A stretch of 64,000 nt of DNA from Arcobacter sp. FWKO B (GTDB lineage: Bacteria; Campylobacterota; Campylobacteria; Campylobacterales; Arcobacteraceae), in NCBI RefSeq assembly GCF_014844135.1, contig NZ_CP041403.1:558001-622000 (forward strand), written 5' to 3'. A program made the translations under genes and the position numbers. Each line of letters begins with the position of its first letter. Within the stretch, counting starts at the first letter, position 1. The notes under the pieces were generated by a model that saw only the letters and a list, made by a program, of their open reading frames with translations, was not told where the DNA came from and did no database searches. Below are positions 8,263 to 19,688 of this stretch, piece by piece.

Positions 8263-10251
8263 ATGAAAACATTTACCATAGTCTACAAAAATAAATTTGA
8301 ATTAAGTAGATTTATTGATGAGAATCATATTTCTCATCATCATGGGGAAATTTTAGTACAAGTTTTTACATCTAAAAATCAAAAAAAATTTATCTTAACA
8401 CTTGTAGAATCTATAACATCAAAACTTCCTAATTGTAAAATTATTGGCACAACAACTTGTGGAGAAATATGTGATAGTGGAATGACAGAACACTCAAGTG
8501 TTATTTCATTTTCACTTTTTGACAAAACTTCAATTGAGATTATTTTTAAAAATAACATATCACAACCATACACTACTGGTATAGAAATAGCTAAAAAACT
8601 TATTGAAAAAAAAGATTTAAAATGTGCAATAGCTTTTAGTGATGGATTACATTTTAATGTTGATCAAATAGTAAAAGGGATCAACACAGTAGATGGAAGT
8701 ATAGTTCTTTGTGGTGGTATTGCTGGAGATAATGCAAAGTTTCACCATAGTTTTATATTCACAAATGATCAAATATCAGATAATGCTATTGTAATAGCTG
8801 GACTTTATAGTACTAGTTTATATATTCATACAGATTATAACTTTAATTGGCTCAGTATTGGCAAAACGCATACTATTACATCATCAGATGAAAATAGGGT
8901 TTTTATGATAGATGATATGACTCCAATTGAGTTTTACAAATATTATCTTGGAGAAGATATAGAACAATTTTTACCCAATATTGGGATAGAATTTCCATTA
9001 ATTATACAAAATGATGATATTCCATTAGGAAGAGCTGTTCTTAAAAAACATGATGATGGGACACTAAGTTTTGCAGGAAATCTTAATGTTGGTACACCTA
9101 TTAAATTTGGTTATGGTGATATTGAGATGATTTTAAATCACTCTAAAGATATTGTTAATAAAATAAATAACCATATCCCTATAGAAACAATTTTTATTTA
9201 TTCTTGTATGGCAAGAAAAACCTTACTAAAAAAAGATATTAATCTTGAATTATTACCACTCAATAATTTATCTACAATCAGTGGATTTTTTACATATGGT
9301 GAGTTTTTGAACTATAATAACAAAAACTATGTATTAAATGAAACAATGACTATATTAACCCTTAGTGAAGTTAAAAAAACTGGTATCGTAAACAATAGTG
9401 AAACCAATGATGTGAAAGTTTTACATTCAGATTTTATTAGAAAAAAGGCTTTATCAACATTAATAGCCCAAACTTCAAAAGAGTTAGAGGAGTTACAAAA
9501 CAACCTTGCAAAACAAGTTCAAATTGAACTTGAAAAATCAATAGAAAAAGACAATTTAATAAAAATCAGTTCAAGACAAGCACTTTTGGGTGAAATGATA
9601 GAAATGATACTACATCAATGGAGACAGCCACTAAGTACATTTGCACTTGCAACTTCATCTTTACAGCTTTTCAAAGAAACAGGGCAACTTACAGATACAA
9701 TGTTTGATAAAAATATTGATATAATGATGAATAATGTCCATTTTCTCAATGAAACAATAAATATTTTTAGAGACTTTTATAATACAAAAAAAGAGACTAA
9801 AAAAACAAAACCATCTGTTTTAATCCATAAAGTATCTGTATTATTAACTCCTATGTTTAAAAACTTTGTTAGTATGCTAGAGTTACAAATAATTGATAAT
9901 GAGTGGTTTGAAATTGATGAAAATGAACTTATTCAAGTTTTACTTAATATTATAAAAAATGCAATAGATGAATTTAAGAAAAACAAAATTGAACAACCAA
10001 AAATTAAAATTACTATCAATCAAATCGATTCTAAACTTCACATTAATATTGAAGACAACGGTGGAGGGATAGATGAAATGATACTTGATAAAATATTTGA
10101 CAAAAAATTTACTACCAAAAAAAATCAAGAAGGGACTGGCTTGGGACTTGCAATTAGTAAAGATATTATAGAAAAAAATCTTGGTGGAAAAATTTTTGCC
10201 TTAAATGGAACTTATGGTGCTATTTTTAAAATAAAAGTTCCTATAAAATAA
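8263..10251 (+). CDS. FIST-domain sensor histidine kinase
   Basis: A 662-aa histidine kinase with no predicted membrane segment. An N-terminal FIST_N region (~20-220, with CGGIAGDNAKF) and a FIST_C region (~225-370, with FIYSCMARKT and FFTYGE) precede a coiled coil (~395-435). The kinase core has the phospho-acceptor H451 in HQWRQPL, N-box LLNIIKNAIDEF, DNGGGID and GTGLGLAIS. FIST domains are thought to bind small ligands such as amino acids. It begins two bases after tal, so it is co-transcribed with serB-tal. No response regulator is adjacent, so its partner is unknown. Confidence 0.9.
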   Translation: MKTFTIVYKNKFELSRFIDENHISHHHGEILVQVFTSKNQKKFILTLVESITSKLPNCKIIGTTTCGEICDSGMTEHSSVISFSLFDKTSIEIIFKNNISQPYTTGIEIAKKLIEKKDLKCAIAFSDGLHFNVDQIVKGINTVDGSIVLCGGIAGDNAKFHHSFIFTNDQISDNAIVIAGLYSTSLYIHTDYNFNWLSIGKTHTITSSDENRVFMIDDMTPIEFYKYYLGEDIEQFLPNIGIEFPLIIQNDDIPLGRAVLKKHDDGTLSFAGNLNVGTPIKFGYGDIEMILNHSKDIVNKINNHIPIETIFIYSCMARKTLLKKDINLELLPLNNLSTISGFFTYGEFLNYNNKNYVLNETMTILTLSEVKKTGIVNNSETNDVKVLHSDFIRKKALSTLIAQTSKELEELQNNLAKQVQIELEKSIEKDNLIKISSRQALLGEMIEMILHQWRQPLSTFALATSSLQLFKETGQLTDTMFDKNIDIMMNNVHFLNETINIFRDFYNTKKETKKTKPSVLIHKVSVLLTPMFKNFVSMLELQIIDNEWFEIDENELIQVLLNIIKNAIDEFKKNKIEQPKIKITINQIDSKLHINIEDNGGGIDEMILDKIFDKKFTTKKNQEGTGLGLAISKDIIEKNLGGKIFALNGTYGAIFKIKVPIK

Positions 10252-10263
10252 GTTTTTGTTGGC

Positions 10264-10293
10264 TATAATTTAGCAATTTAAAAATACAAGAGG
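10264..10293 (+). promoter_or_regulatory. Promoter and ribosome site for DAHP synthase gene
   Basis: A GGCTATAATTT sequence gives a TATAAT -10 box at 10264-10269, directly after the kinase stop. An AGAGG ribosome site at 10288-10292 precedes the ATG at 10300. Confidence 0.6.
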
Positions 10294-10299
10294 TAATTT

Positions 10300-11655
10300 A
10301 TGAGTAATTGGAGTCCAAACAGCTGGAGAAATTTTCCAATCAAACAACAACCAACATATAAAGATTTAGAAAAATTAAAAAAAGTTGAAGATGAATTAGC
10401 AAGTTATCCACCACTTATTTTTGCTGGTGAGGCACGAAGTTTAAAGGCAAAGCTTGCTGATGTAGTCGATGGTAAAGCATTTTTACTTCAAGGTGGAGAT
10501 TGTGCTGAAAGTTTTAACGCTTTTAATGCTGCAAATATAAAAGATTTATTTAAAGTTATGATGCAAATGGCTGTAGTTTTAACATTTTCTGGTGGATGTC
10601 CAGTTGTAAAAGTGGGAAGAGTTGCTGGTCAATTTGCAAAACCAAGAAGTGCTGATGATGAAACAATAGATGGTATTACACTTCCTAGCTATAGAGGAGA
10701 TATTATCAACGATATCGATTTTACAGAAAAAGCAAGAAACCCTAAAGCAAAAAAATTATTAAAAGCATATAATCAAAGTGCAGCAACACTAAACCTTTTA
10801 AGAGCATTTGCAAGAGGTGGTATGGCTGATTTACACCAAGTACATAGTTGGAATCTTGATTTTATTAAAGATCATCCACTTGGACTTAAATATGAAGAAA
10901 TAGCTACAAAAATATCTGAAGCTCTTAACTTTATGGAATCTTGTGGAATAACATCAGCAAATACACCACAACTTACACAAACGACTCTTTATACATCACA
11001 TGAAGCATTGCTACTTAACTATGAGCAAGCTTTAACAAGAAGAGATTCTTTGACTGGTGATTGGTATGATTGTAGTGCACATATGTTATGGATAGGTGAC
11101 AGAACAAGAGAACTTGATGGTGCACATATAGAGTTCTTTAGAGGAATCAAAAATCCTATTGGGGTAAAAGTAGGACCATCTATGAAAGCTGATGAATTAC
11201 TAAGACTTATTGATAAACTAAACCCTGAAAATGAAGCTGGAAGATTGAATCTAATAGTAAGAATGGGTGCTGAAAAAATAGGTGATATGTTCCCAAGCCT
11301 ACTAAAAGCTGTTGAGAGTGAGGGTAAAAAAGTGCTTTGGAGTAGTGATCCAATGCATGGTAATACAACAAAAGCAAGTAGTGGATATAAAACAAGAGAC
11401 TTTGAAGCAATTTTATCTGAAGTGAAACAGTTTTTCCAAATACATAATGCCCAAGGGTCATACGCTGGTGGAATTCATCTAGAGATGACTGGACAAAATG
11501 TTACTGAGTGTACAGGAAGCCAAAGTTGCCCTATTTCTCAAGATACACTTGGTGATAGATATCATACACAATGTGATCCAAGACTTAATGCTGACCAAGC
11601 ATTAGAATTAAGTTTTATGATTGCTGAAACACTTAAGCATTCAAGAAAACAATAA
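10300..11655 (+). CDS. Class II 3-deoxy-D-arabino-heptulosonate 7-phosphate synthase
   Basis: Catalyses the first step of the shikimate pathway from phosphoenolpyruvate and erythrose 4-phosphate. The 451-aa plant/microbial class II enzyme shows [42 protein letters not shown] and [15 protein letters not shown]. It is preceded by its own TATAAT promoter and closed by a perfect 13-bp inverted repeat that includes its stop codon, so it is probably monocistronic. Gene symbols for class II enzymes vary, so none is given. Confidence 0.95.
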   Translation: MSNWSPNSWRNFPIKQQPTYKDLEKLKKVEDELASYPPLIFAGEARSLKAKLADVVDGKAFLLQGGDCAESFNAFNAANIKDLFKVMMQMAVVLTFSGGCPVVKVGRVAGQFAKPRSADDETIDGITLPSYRGDIINDIDFTEKARNPKAKKLLKAYNQSAATLNLLRAFARGGMADLHQVHSWNLDFIKDHPLGLKYEEIATKISEALNFMESCGITSANTPQLTQTTLYTSHEALLLNYEQALTRRDSLTGDWYDCSAHMLWIGDRTRELDGAHIEFFRGIKNPIGVKVGPSMKADELLRLIDKLNPENEAGRLNLIVRMGAEKIGDMFPSLLKAVESEGKKVLWSSDPMHGNTTKASSGYKTRDFEAILSEVKQFFQIHNAQGSYAGGIHLEMTGQNVTECTGSQSCPISQDTLGDRYHTQCDPRLNADQALELSFMIAETLKHSRKQ

Positions 11656-11680
11656 GTAAGGTAAAAGTACCTTACTTATT
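11651..11680. terminator. Bidirectional hairpin between DAHP synthase and the ArsC-like gene
   Basis: A perfect 13-bp inverted repeat (left arm 11651-11663, right arm 11668-11680, loop AAAG) overlaps the TAA of the DAHP synthase gene. It separates two convergent genes. It lacks a long T-run on either strand, so termination efficiency is uncertain. Confidence 0.65.
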
Positions 11681-11701
11681 CAAGTATTAAAAAGGGATAT
11701 A

Positions 11702-12037
11702 CTATAGGTGTTTTTCAAAATTATCAACACCACAACTTATTAAATTAGAAGATACTATTATTGGTCTTTTTAGAAGCATCTGTTCTTTTAAGAGCCATTG
11801 CTTAATCCCATCTTCATCTAAACTCATCTCTTTTAAACCAAGTTTTTTATATGTTGTACCTTGACGATTTAAAAGTTTTTCAAGTGAAATAAATTGAAGC
11901 CACTTATCTAAATCACTTGATAAAATTGTCTCTTTTTTTAAATCTATAAACTCATATGAAATATTATGAATATCAAAAAAATTTAGTGCCTTTTTAACAC
12001 TACCACAACTTTTTATGCCATATATTTTTATACTCAT
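11702..12037 (-). CDS. ArsC/Spx-family thioredoxin-fold protein
   Basis: The 111-aa ArsC-family protein has IYGIKSCGSVKKAL, a single redox Cys (C11) in the CxxxxxK pattern rather than CxxC. It also has LLNRQGTTYKKLGL and a late RPIIVS strand. This matches the YffB/Spx/arsenate reductase-like group. Without the second catalytic Cys or an arsenic operon, arsenate reduction is only one possibility. It follows gatC by 8 bp and probably shares its transcript. Confidence 0.82.
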   Translation of the reverse strand: MSIKIYGIKSCGSVKKALNFFDIHNISYEFIDLKKETILSSDLDKWLQFISLEKLLNRQGTTYKKLGLKEMSLDEDGIKQWLLKEQMLLKRPIIVSSNLISCGVDNFEKHL

Positions 12038-12045
12038 TTTTAAAC

Positions 12046-12336
12046 TTATTCTATAATTTTAGGTACTACAAAATACCCATTCTCACTTTTAGGAGCATTC
12101 TTAAACACAGCCTCAACAAACTCATCATCACTTCTAGCAATATCTTCTCTAAAAGGTGTTCCACCACTTAATGTAGTAAAAGTAGCATCAACATGACTTA
12201 CATCTATAGAATTAAGATTTTCAACAAATGATAATATATTAGCAAGTTCCTCTTTTAAAGATTCTTTTTTATTCTCATCAATTTCTAAACTAGAAAGTTT
12301 AGCTAATTTTTCTATAACTTTATCATCTACTATCAT
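12046..12336 (-). CDS. gatC: Aspartyl/glutamyl-tRNA amidotransferase subunit C
   Basis: Small subunit of GatCAB, which converts Glu-tRNAGln/Asp-tRNAAsn to the amidated forms. The 96-aa protein has the typical KLAKLSSLEIDE opening, an ILSFVENLNSIDV helix and a FREDIARSDD belt. The other subunits are not in this window, which is common in Campylobacterota, where gatA/B/C are scattered. Confidence 0.92.
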   Translation of the reverse strand: MIVDDKVIEKLAKLSSLEIDENKKESLKEELANILSFVENLNSIDVSHVDATFTTLSGGTPFREDIARSDDEFVEAVFKNAPKSENGYFVVPKIIE

Positions 12337-12421
12337 AACTATACCTTACTTATTTTTTGGCTATTTTAGCATATTTTTGATAAATTCTAAGAAATTATTT
12401 GATAATTTTAAATAAATATGC

Positions 12422-12475
12422 TATAATTTTCTTAAGAATAGATTATAGTGTATTAAAAATCTCTAAATATGGAGG
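12422..12475 (+). promoter_or_regulatory. flaG promoter and Shine-Dalgarno
   Basis: GCTATAATTT gives a TATAAT -10 box at 12422-12427, and a strong GGAGG at 12471-12475 lies seven bases before the ATG. No sigma-28 or sigma-54 consensus is evident here. Confidence 0.55.
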
Positions 12476-12481
12476 TATACC

Positions 12482-12790
12482 ATGGAACTTGGTAGAATTG
12501 CTCAAATGGACAGCTATAGAGATAATGTTGTCCAAGCTTCACAAAAAGTGGAACCAGTAAAAGAATCTTTATTAAAAGTAAAAAACGATTTAGAGGGTGA
12601 TCAAAAATCAACATCTGATAAAATAAAAGAGATGAATGAAGTTGTACTAAACAGTGCTAGATTTGGTTTTAACGATAAGAGTGGAGATTTTTATGTTAAA
12701 ATCATGAAAGAAGATAAGATCATAGCCCAATACCCTTCAGAGCAAGTTATGAAGCTTAGATCATACGCAAAAGAGTTACAAGGTAGCTGA
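12482..12790 (+). CDS. flaG: FlaG-family flagellar protein
   Basis: The 102-aa protein has a low-complexity N-terminus and a FlaG-like C-terminal half (ARFGFNDKSGDFYVKI, IAQYPSEQVMKLR). FlaG-family proteins influence filament length and are usually encoded next to fliD/fliS, which are absent here. This stand-alone location makes the assignment likely but not certain. The gene has its own promoter and a downstream hairpin. Confidence 0.75.
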   Translation: MELGRIAQMDSYRDNVVQASQKVEPVKESLLKVKNDLEGDQKSTSDKIKEMNEVVLNSARFGFNDKSGDFYVKIMKEDKIIAQYPSEQVMKLRSYAKELQGS

Positions 12791-12809
12791 ATCTAAATGA
12801 TTCAACTAC
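12783..12809. terminator. Hairpin between flaG and pheA
   Basis: Arms 12783-12793 and 12799-12809 pair with one mismatch around a 5-nt loop, followed by CTCTTTTA. It lies between the convergent flaG and pheA genes and overlaps both gene ends slightly. Confidence 0.55.
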
Positions 12810-13864
12810 TCTTTTACATAACTTCCGAGTATTTTTATTTCATTGCTGTGTTTTGAGATTATTTTTTGTATATTCTCATCTTTAAAATGACCGTTGAATG
12901 CGATGTAAAATGCTAGTTCACCTTTTATAATATGTGATTCTATCTTTTCTAAATTTATATTTTCTACTTTAAAGTCTTCTAAAAATTCCACTAAAGAACC
13001 ACTTCTTTGAGGTATTTTAGCTAATATTGCTGTATTGTCATTACCACTTTGAGCATTATCAAAATTACTTATTATTACAAAGCTTGTATTATTATCAGCA
13101 TTATCTTCAATATTTTCAAACAAAATAGGTAGATTATTTAATTTTGCTGCTATTTTTGGACAAATTGCAGCACTATTTGGTTCAGTTAAAGCAAGTTTAG
13201 CTGCTTTTGCTGTTGATTCTACAGGTATCTTTTCTACATTTTCTAATGCATACTCTTTTAGAAAATTATTACACTGTCCAAATGCCACATCTTTTGAATA
13301 TATAGTCTTTATTTGAGAAATACTGTCACAATTTGTTGCAAAAGAATGATGTATAGGGATACTAAAATGTGCAATTATTTTTAGGTTATATTCATTAAAT
13401 GATCTTAGAGTATCGTACACCATACCACTTGTACTATTTTCAATAGGGATTACTCCATATTTTGCTCTACCAGTTTTTACTGCTTCAAAAACCCCACCAA
13501 TACTACCAACACTCAAGTATTCACTCATAGCACCAAATCTCATCTCACTTGCTTGATGAGTAAATGTGCCAACTGGACCTAAAAAAGCAACACGCTCTGG
13601 AAGCTCTAGATTTCTACTTACTGCAAAAATTTCTAAGAATATAGCTTCAATGGCTGATTCATTTAAAAGTCCTTTGCTTTGTCCACTCAACCTTTTTATA
13701 ATCTCTCTTTCTCTTTCAGGTCTATATATAGCTCCACCACTTTTATGTTTAAGCTCACCAACAAGCTTTACTATTTCCATCCTTTTATTTAATAGATGTA
13801 ATACTTCATCATCTATACTATCTAGTTGATTTCTTAAAACTTTTAGTTGTGCTTCATTTTCCAA
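12806..13864 (-). CDS. pheA: Chorismate mutase / prephenate dehydratase
   Basis: Bifunctional enzyme of phenylalanine synthesis (352 aa). The AroQ-type chorismate mutase helix bundle spans residues 1-85 (LRNQLDSIDDEVLHLL). The prephenate dehydratase domain spans ~92-270 (FLGPVGTFTHQA, IPIENSTSGMV, ATNCDSI). An ACT regulatory domain follows (~275-352, with RSGSLVEFLEDF and ESHIIKGE). The ESRP-type motif of feedback-regulated PheA is here IESHI. Its start overlaps the end of the HAD gene by 22 bp, giving the lysA-HAD-pheA operon. Confidence 0.93.
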   Translation of the reverse strand: MENEAQLKVLRNQLDSIDDEVLHLLNKRMEIVKLVGELKHKSGGAIYRPEREREIIKRLSGQSKGLLNESAIEAIFLEIFAVSRNLELPERVAFLGPVGTFTHQASEMRFGAMSEYLSVGSIGGVFEAVKTGRAKYGVIPIENSTSGMVYDTLRSFNEYNLKIIAHFSIPIHHSFATNCDSISQIKTIYSKDVAFGQCNNFLKEYALENVEKIPVESTAKAAKLALTEPNSAAICPKIAAKLNNLPILFENIEDNADNNTSFVIISNFDNAQSGNDNTAILAKIPQRSGSLVEFLEDFKVENINLEKIESHIIKGELAFYIAFNGHFKDENIQKIISKHSNEIKILGSYVKE

Positions 13865-14613
13865 TAGTACTCTCCAATATTATTATAAACTTCTTTTGGC
13901 TGTTGTGTTGCTTCTAGCGTAGGCAAAACCTCATTTGCATCTTTGATTTTACCACTTAGCACAAATACCCCTTTTATACCTAGTTTTTGTGCACCAATAA
14001 TATCACCAATCATATCATCACTAATAATAGTAATATCCTCAAATTCACATCCAAGCATTTGCTTTGCTTTTGTATAAAAATCAACACTTGGCTTTCCAAC
14101 TACTGTATAATTTCTATTTGTAGCAAAAGATACAAGTTGTAAGATTGCTCCAACTCCTGGGTATTTTTTTCCATCTTTAGCATATATTGAAGTTTCATGC
14201 ATACCAATAATATCAATACCTTTTAGTGCATATTCTATCATATTTGCATAATCTTCATTTGTATAGTCTTTTGAGATACTTATAACCAAAGCTTGTGGGT
14301 TTTTAGTATCTAATGTATATCCAAGAGATTGTAATACTTCTAAAAAGCTTATCTGCCCAAATGCTACAATATTTTTTGCTGTTAAAGATTTTGTAAGCAT
14401 AGAAAATGGATCAAGATAGTTTGTTGCTGGAATATTAAAACCTATTGAGTTTAAATATTTTAAAAACTCTTCACTGGTATGCTTTGTGTTGTTTGTTATT
14501 ACCACATAAGGTGTTTTTGTAGTATTTAAATAATCAATAAACTCAATAGCACCCTCTATTGGCAATCTTGTATCATCACTAATAAGTGTCCCTTGAACAT
14601 CAATAAAATACAT
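13843..14613 (-). CDS. HAD-IIA (NagD-like) family hydrolase with altered motif I
   Basis: A 256-aa HAD-superfamily protein of the NagD/PgpA cap class. Motif I reads FIDVQGTL: D5 is the nucleophile, but the usual D+2 acid/base is glutamine (Q7). VVITNNTK (motif II), VGKPSVDFY (motif III Lys) and IISDDMIGDI (motif IV) are intact. The substrate is unknown. It abuts lysA (TAATG-type junction) and overlaps pheA, placing it in an amino-acid operon. With Q at D+2 it may be a slow phosphatase or a binding protein. Confidence 0.85.
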   Translation of the reverse strand: MYFIDVQGTLISDDTRLPIEGAIEFIDYLNTTKTPYVVITNNTKHTSEEFLKYLNSIGFNIPATNYLDPFSMLTKSLTAKNIVAFGQISFLEVLQSLGYTLDTKNPQALVISISKDYTNEDYANMIEYALKGIDIIGMHETSIYAKDGKKYPGVGAILQLVSFATNRNYTVVGKPSVDFYTKAKQMLGCEFEDITIISDDMIGDIIGAQKLGIKGVFVLSGKIKDANEVLPTLEATQQPKEVYNNIGEYYWKMKHN

Positions 14614-15830
14614 TAGTTTAAAAATTCCACTTCATTTGCAATTTGGTCTTCAAATGTATCTCTTTTTCTAATAACTCTTACACTACTATTTTCAAGCGCA
14701 AGTTCACATACTTTATTTCTTGTATTATAGTTACTACTCATTGTAAAGCCATAAGCTCCTGCACTATATATTACCATCAAATCATCATGTTCTGTCATAG
14801 GAAGTTCAATATTTTTTGCAAAAAAATCTCCACTTTCACAAATAGGACCTACCACATTGCAATTTAGCTTTTCTTTATCCATCTTGTTCAAGACTTCAAT
14901 TTTGTGATAAGCATTATAAAGGCTTGGTCTGATAAGGTCATTCATAGCACCATCTACTACTACAAATCTTTTGCCACCGTTGTTTTTCTCATACAATACT
15001 TTTGTGACAAACTCCCCAGTATTTCCTACTATATATCTCCCAGGTTCACAAACTACTGTCACATCAAGTCCAAATAAAGTTTCAAGTATGGCTTGTACAT
15101 ACTCATTTGGATCTATTAGCGTTTCATCTTTGTATTGTATCCCCAAACCTCCACCAATATCAAAAAACTTAATCTCTACACCTATAACCTTAAGTGTTCT
15201 TACTAAATCTGCTACAATTACCGATGATTCTTTGATAGGGTTTAGCTCTGTAAGCTGAGAACCTATATGAAAATGAATCCCAACTGGATCTAAAAAGTCG
15301 CTATTTTTTGCTTTGATATACATTCTTTTTGCAGTATCTATATCTACACCAAATTTGTTTTCATGAAGCCCTGTTGATATATAAGGGTGAGTTTTAGGGT
15401 CAATATTTGGATTTACTCTTATTGAAATTCTAGCTTTTTTATCAAGTTCTTTTGCTTGAATTTCCACTCTGAAAAGTTCAGCTTCACTTTCTACATTAAT
15501 CATCAATATATCAAGTTCTAGTGCTTGTTTTATCTCTTCATCACTTTTGCCAACACCACTAAAGATGATTTTATAGTTAGGTACTCCAGCTTTTAAAGCT
15601 CTCTTTACCTCACCAATACTCACACAATCCGCCCCACTACCCTCGTTTGCCAATGTTTTGATAACCGACAAATTAGAGTTTGCCTTCACCGCATAACAAA
15701 CAAGTGACTTTCTAGCTTTAAAAGCATCTTTTATCGCATGATAGTTTACTTTTATACTATCAAAATCATACACATAATATGGAGTCCCATACTTCTTTGC
15801 CAATTCTTTATAATTTACATTCATATTCAA
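14613..15830 (-). CDS. lysA: Diaminopimelate decarboxylase
   Basis: PLP enzyme making lysine from meso-diaminopimelate. The 405-aa protein has the PLP lysine K49 in VCYAVKANSN, SVGEVKRA, GIHFHIGSQLTE, FDIGGGLGIQY, EPGRYIVGN and CESGDFFAK. The second ATG (codon 3) is an equally possible start. It is the first gene of the lysA-HAD-pheA operon. A TTTTAGA heptad tract lies just upstream, after fabI. Confidence 0.94.
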   Translation of the reverse strand: MNMNVNYKELAKKYGTPYYVYDFDSIKVNYHAIKDAFKARKSLVCYAVKANSNLSVIKTLANEGSGADCVSIGEVKRALKAGVPNYKIIFSGVGKSDEEIKQALELDILMINVESEAELFRVEIQAKELDKKARISIRVNPNIDPKTHPYISTGLHENKFGVDIDTAKRMYIKAKNSDFLDPVGIHFHIGSQLTELNPIKESSVIVADLVRTLKVIGVEIKFFDIGGGLGIQYKDETLIDPNEYVQAILETLFGLDVTVVCEPGRYIVGNTGEFVTKVLYEKNNGGKRFVVVDGAMNDLIRPSLYNAYHKIEVLNKMDKEKLNCNVVGPICESGDFFAKNIELPMTEHDDLMVIYSAGAYGFTMSSNYNTRNKVCELALENSSVRVIRKRDTFEDQIANEVEFLN

Positions 15831-15839
15831 ATTCTTACT

Positions 15840-15858
15840 TTTTAGATTTTAGATTTTA
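15840..15858 (-). repeat. Heptad tract 3' of fabI
   Basis: Two full TTTTAGA units (15840-15846, 15847-15853) plus TTTTA, with a 7-bp period. On the fabI sense strand this reads ATCTAAA repeats beginning a few bases after the fabI stop. Confidence 0.8.
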
Positions 15859-15865
15859 TCTAATA

Positions 15866-17405
<1,540 letters not shown>

Positions 17406-17406
<1 letters not shown>

Positions 17407-18602
17407 TACTCTATCACCAAAGCTTTCACACCTGGTAAAATTTTACCTTCGATAAGCTCTAGTGATGCTCCACCGCCAGTACTTATAAAAGTCATAGACT
17501 CTTCATCACCAGTCATTCTAACAAGGTCAGCTGTATCTCCACCACCTACAACAGTCGTTGCATAACTTGCAGCAATTGCATGAGATATTTTAAAACTTCC
17601 TTTTGCGAATTTATCCATTTCATACACACCCATTGGTCCATTCCAAAGTATTGTATGAGCATCAGCTAAAGCCTCTTCAAAAAGTGTACAACTTGCAGGT
17701 CCAATATCTAATCCCATCCATCCAGTTGGTATCTCTTTTGTTGTAACAACTTTTGCAAATGCTTCAGAATTAAATGCTTCTGCAGCAACTACATCAACTG
17801 GAAGATATAATTTAACCCCAAGTTCTTTGGCTTGTGCCATTATTTTTAAAGCTTCTGGTATCAAATCATCTTCAACCAAAGAATTTCCAACCTCTTCACC
17901 TAAAGCTTTAAGGAATGTAAATGCCATCCCTCCTCCAATAAGAATTTTATCAACCTTTGGTACAAGATTATATAATGCTTCTAGTTTACCACTTACTTTA
18001 CTTCCACCAACAACCGATACAAACGGTCTTTGAGGATTATGTACTATATGATGAAAAAACTCTATCTCTTTAGCAAGTAAAAATCCAGCAGCTTTGTGCT
18101 CTATATCAAAATGTTTTGCAATACCTTCAACTGAAGAGTGTGCTCTATGGCTTACACCAAAAGCGTCATTTACATATATCTCTGCCATTGAAGCAAGTTT
18201 AGCACTTAGTGCTTCATCATTTTTTGTTTCACCTTTTTCAAATCTTAGATTTTCCAAAAGCATAATTTCGCCACTTTTTAGCTCTTTTGCCATAGATAAA
18301 GTTTCATCATCTACTATTCCACTTGCCATCTTGATATCAATTTTCAATAGTGTATGAAGTCTTTTTGCGATAGGTTTTAGTGAGTATTTTTCTTCAAATT
18401 CTCCACCTTTTGGTCTTCCAAAATGACTTGCTAATATAACAGCACAATCATTATCTATACAATATCTTATAGTATTAAGAGCTGACCTTATTCTTCTATC
18501 ATCTGTAATATTTTGAAAATCATCAACTGGTACATTAAAATCACATCTAATGAATACTTTTTTACCTGCAACATCAATATTTTTTATTTCTTGAAGCTTC
18601 AT
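17406..18602 (-). CDS. pgk: Phosphoglycerate kinase
   Basis: ATP-generating glycolytic kinase. The 398-aa protein has [11 protein letters not shown], the [10 protein letters not shown] substrate loop, [32 protein letters not shown] and [15 protein letters not shown]. It sits between gap and tpiA in the operon with near-overlapping junctions. Confidence 0.96.
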
Positions 18603-18621
18603 GCTTTCCCTTTATCTTTAC

Positions 18622-18640
18622 TTTTAGATTTTAGATTTTA
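18622..18640 (-). repeat. Heptad tract 3' of gap
   Basis: TTTTAGA x2 (18622-18635) plus TTTTA, touching the gap stop codon. On the gap sense strand it reads TAA followed by ATCTAAA repeats, in the same orientation as behind fabI, dnaB and pssA. Confidence 0.8.
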
Positions 18641-19636
18641 CTTATTAGATATATAAACTGCCATATCAACAAGTCTTGTAGAATATCCCCACTCATTATC
18701 ATACCAAGCCATAACTTTTATCATGTTTCCTGCTACAACTTGTGTCAAATCAAGTGCTACAATAGAGCTACTATTATCCCCTTGAAAATCTTGTGATACT
18801 TTCATATCATCATCTACAGCTAAGATACCTTTTAATGGACCATTAGCCATCTCTATAAACTTAGCATTTATCTCTTCTTTTGTAGTATTTTTAGAAACTA
18901 CCACATTAAGGTCAACCATAGAAACATTTGGAGTTGGTACCCTTACACTTTGACCATGAAGTTTTCCATCAAGCTGAGGCATTACAAGCTTCATAGCTTT
19001 TGCTGCACCTGTTGTAGTAGGTATCATATTCACAGCTGCTGCTCTTGCTCTTCTTTTATCTTTATTGTGTTTTACATCAAGTATATTTTGATCATTTGTA
19101 TATGAGTGGATTGTAGTCATTAGCCCTTTTTCTATGCCAAAACAATCATCAATTATTTTTGCAACTGGTCCTAAACAATTTGTAGTACAGCTAGCATTTG
19201 AAATAATTGCTTCACCTTTGTATTCGTGTGCATTAACACCTAAAACATAAGTAGGTGTATCATCTTTTGCTGGTGCAGAAAATATAACTTTTTTACAACC
19301 ATTATCAATATGAGCTTGTGCTTTGTCACGACTCAAAAACACACCAGTACATTCTAATACTATATCAGCACCACAACCTGCAAAGTCAATATTTTTAGGA
19401 TCTCTATCATTAAATACTTTTGCTTTTATTTTTCCCATATGTAAATAACCATCTACATATTTTACTTCTTTATTAAAAGTGCCATGAACAGAATCATATT
19501 TTGTAAGATATTCTAAAACTTCTGGAGTTGCTGTGTCATTAATTGCAACAAGTTCTATATCATCTCTTGATTCAATAATTCTTGCTACACTTCTTCCAAT
19601 TCTTCCAAAACCATTAATTGCTACTTTTACTGCCAT
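18638..19636 (-). CDS. gap: Glyceraldehyde-3-phosphate dehydrogenase, type I
   Basis: NAD-dependent GAPDH (332 aa). It has INGFGRIGRSVAR at the N-terminus, catalytic C150 in SNASCTTNCL and a substrate-binding HSYTNDQNILD. WYDNEWGYSTR lies near the C-terminus. It is the first gene of the gap-pgk-tpiA-fabI operon and is divergent from nadD, with only 66 bp between the two starts. Confidence 0.96.
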   Translation of the reverse strand: MAVKVAINGFGRIGRSVARIIESRDDIELVAINDTATPEVLEYLTKYDSVHGTFNKEVKYVDGYLHMGKIKAKVFNDRDPKNIDFAGCGADIVLECTGVFLSRDKAQAHIDNGCKKVIFSAPAKDDTPTYVLGVNAHEYKGEAIISNASCTTNCLGPVAKIIDDCFGIEKGLMTTIHSYTNDQNILDVKHNKDKRRARAAAVNMIPTTTGAAKAMKLVMPQLDGKLHGQSVRVPTPNVSMVDLNVVVSKNTTKEEINAKFIEMANGPLKGILAVDDDMKVSQDFQGDNSSSIVALDLTQVVAGNMIKVMAWYDNEWGYSTRLVDMAVYISNK

Positions 19637-19688
19637 ATATAACCTTTCTATACTTTTAAGAGTTTGTGATATTTTATCTAATTTTTGC

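Noticed and set aside
15840-15858. TTTTAGA repeats as simple low-complexity AT drift
   Set aside because: The exact 7-bp phase, the recurrence at several loci in the same orientation relative to the upstream gene, and the G/C-containing heptads elsewhere make random AT drift unlikely.
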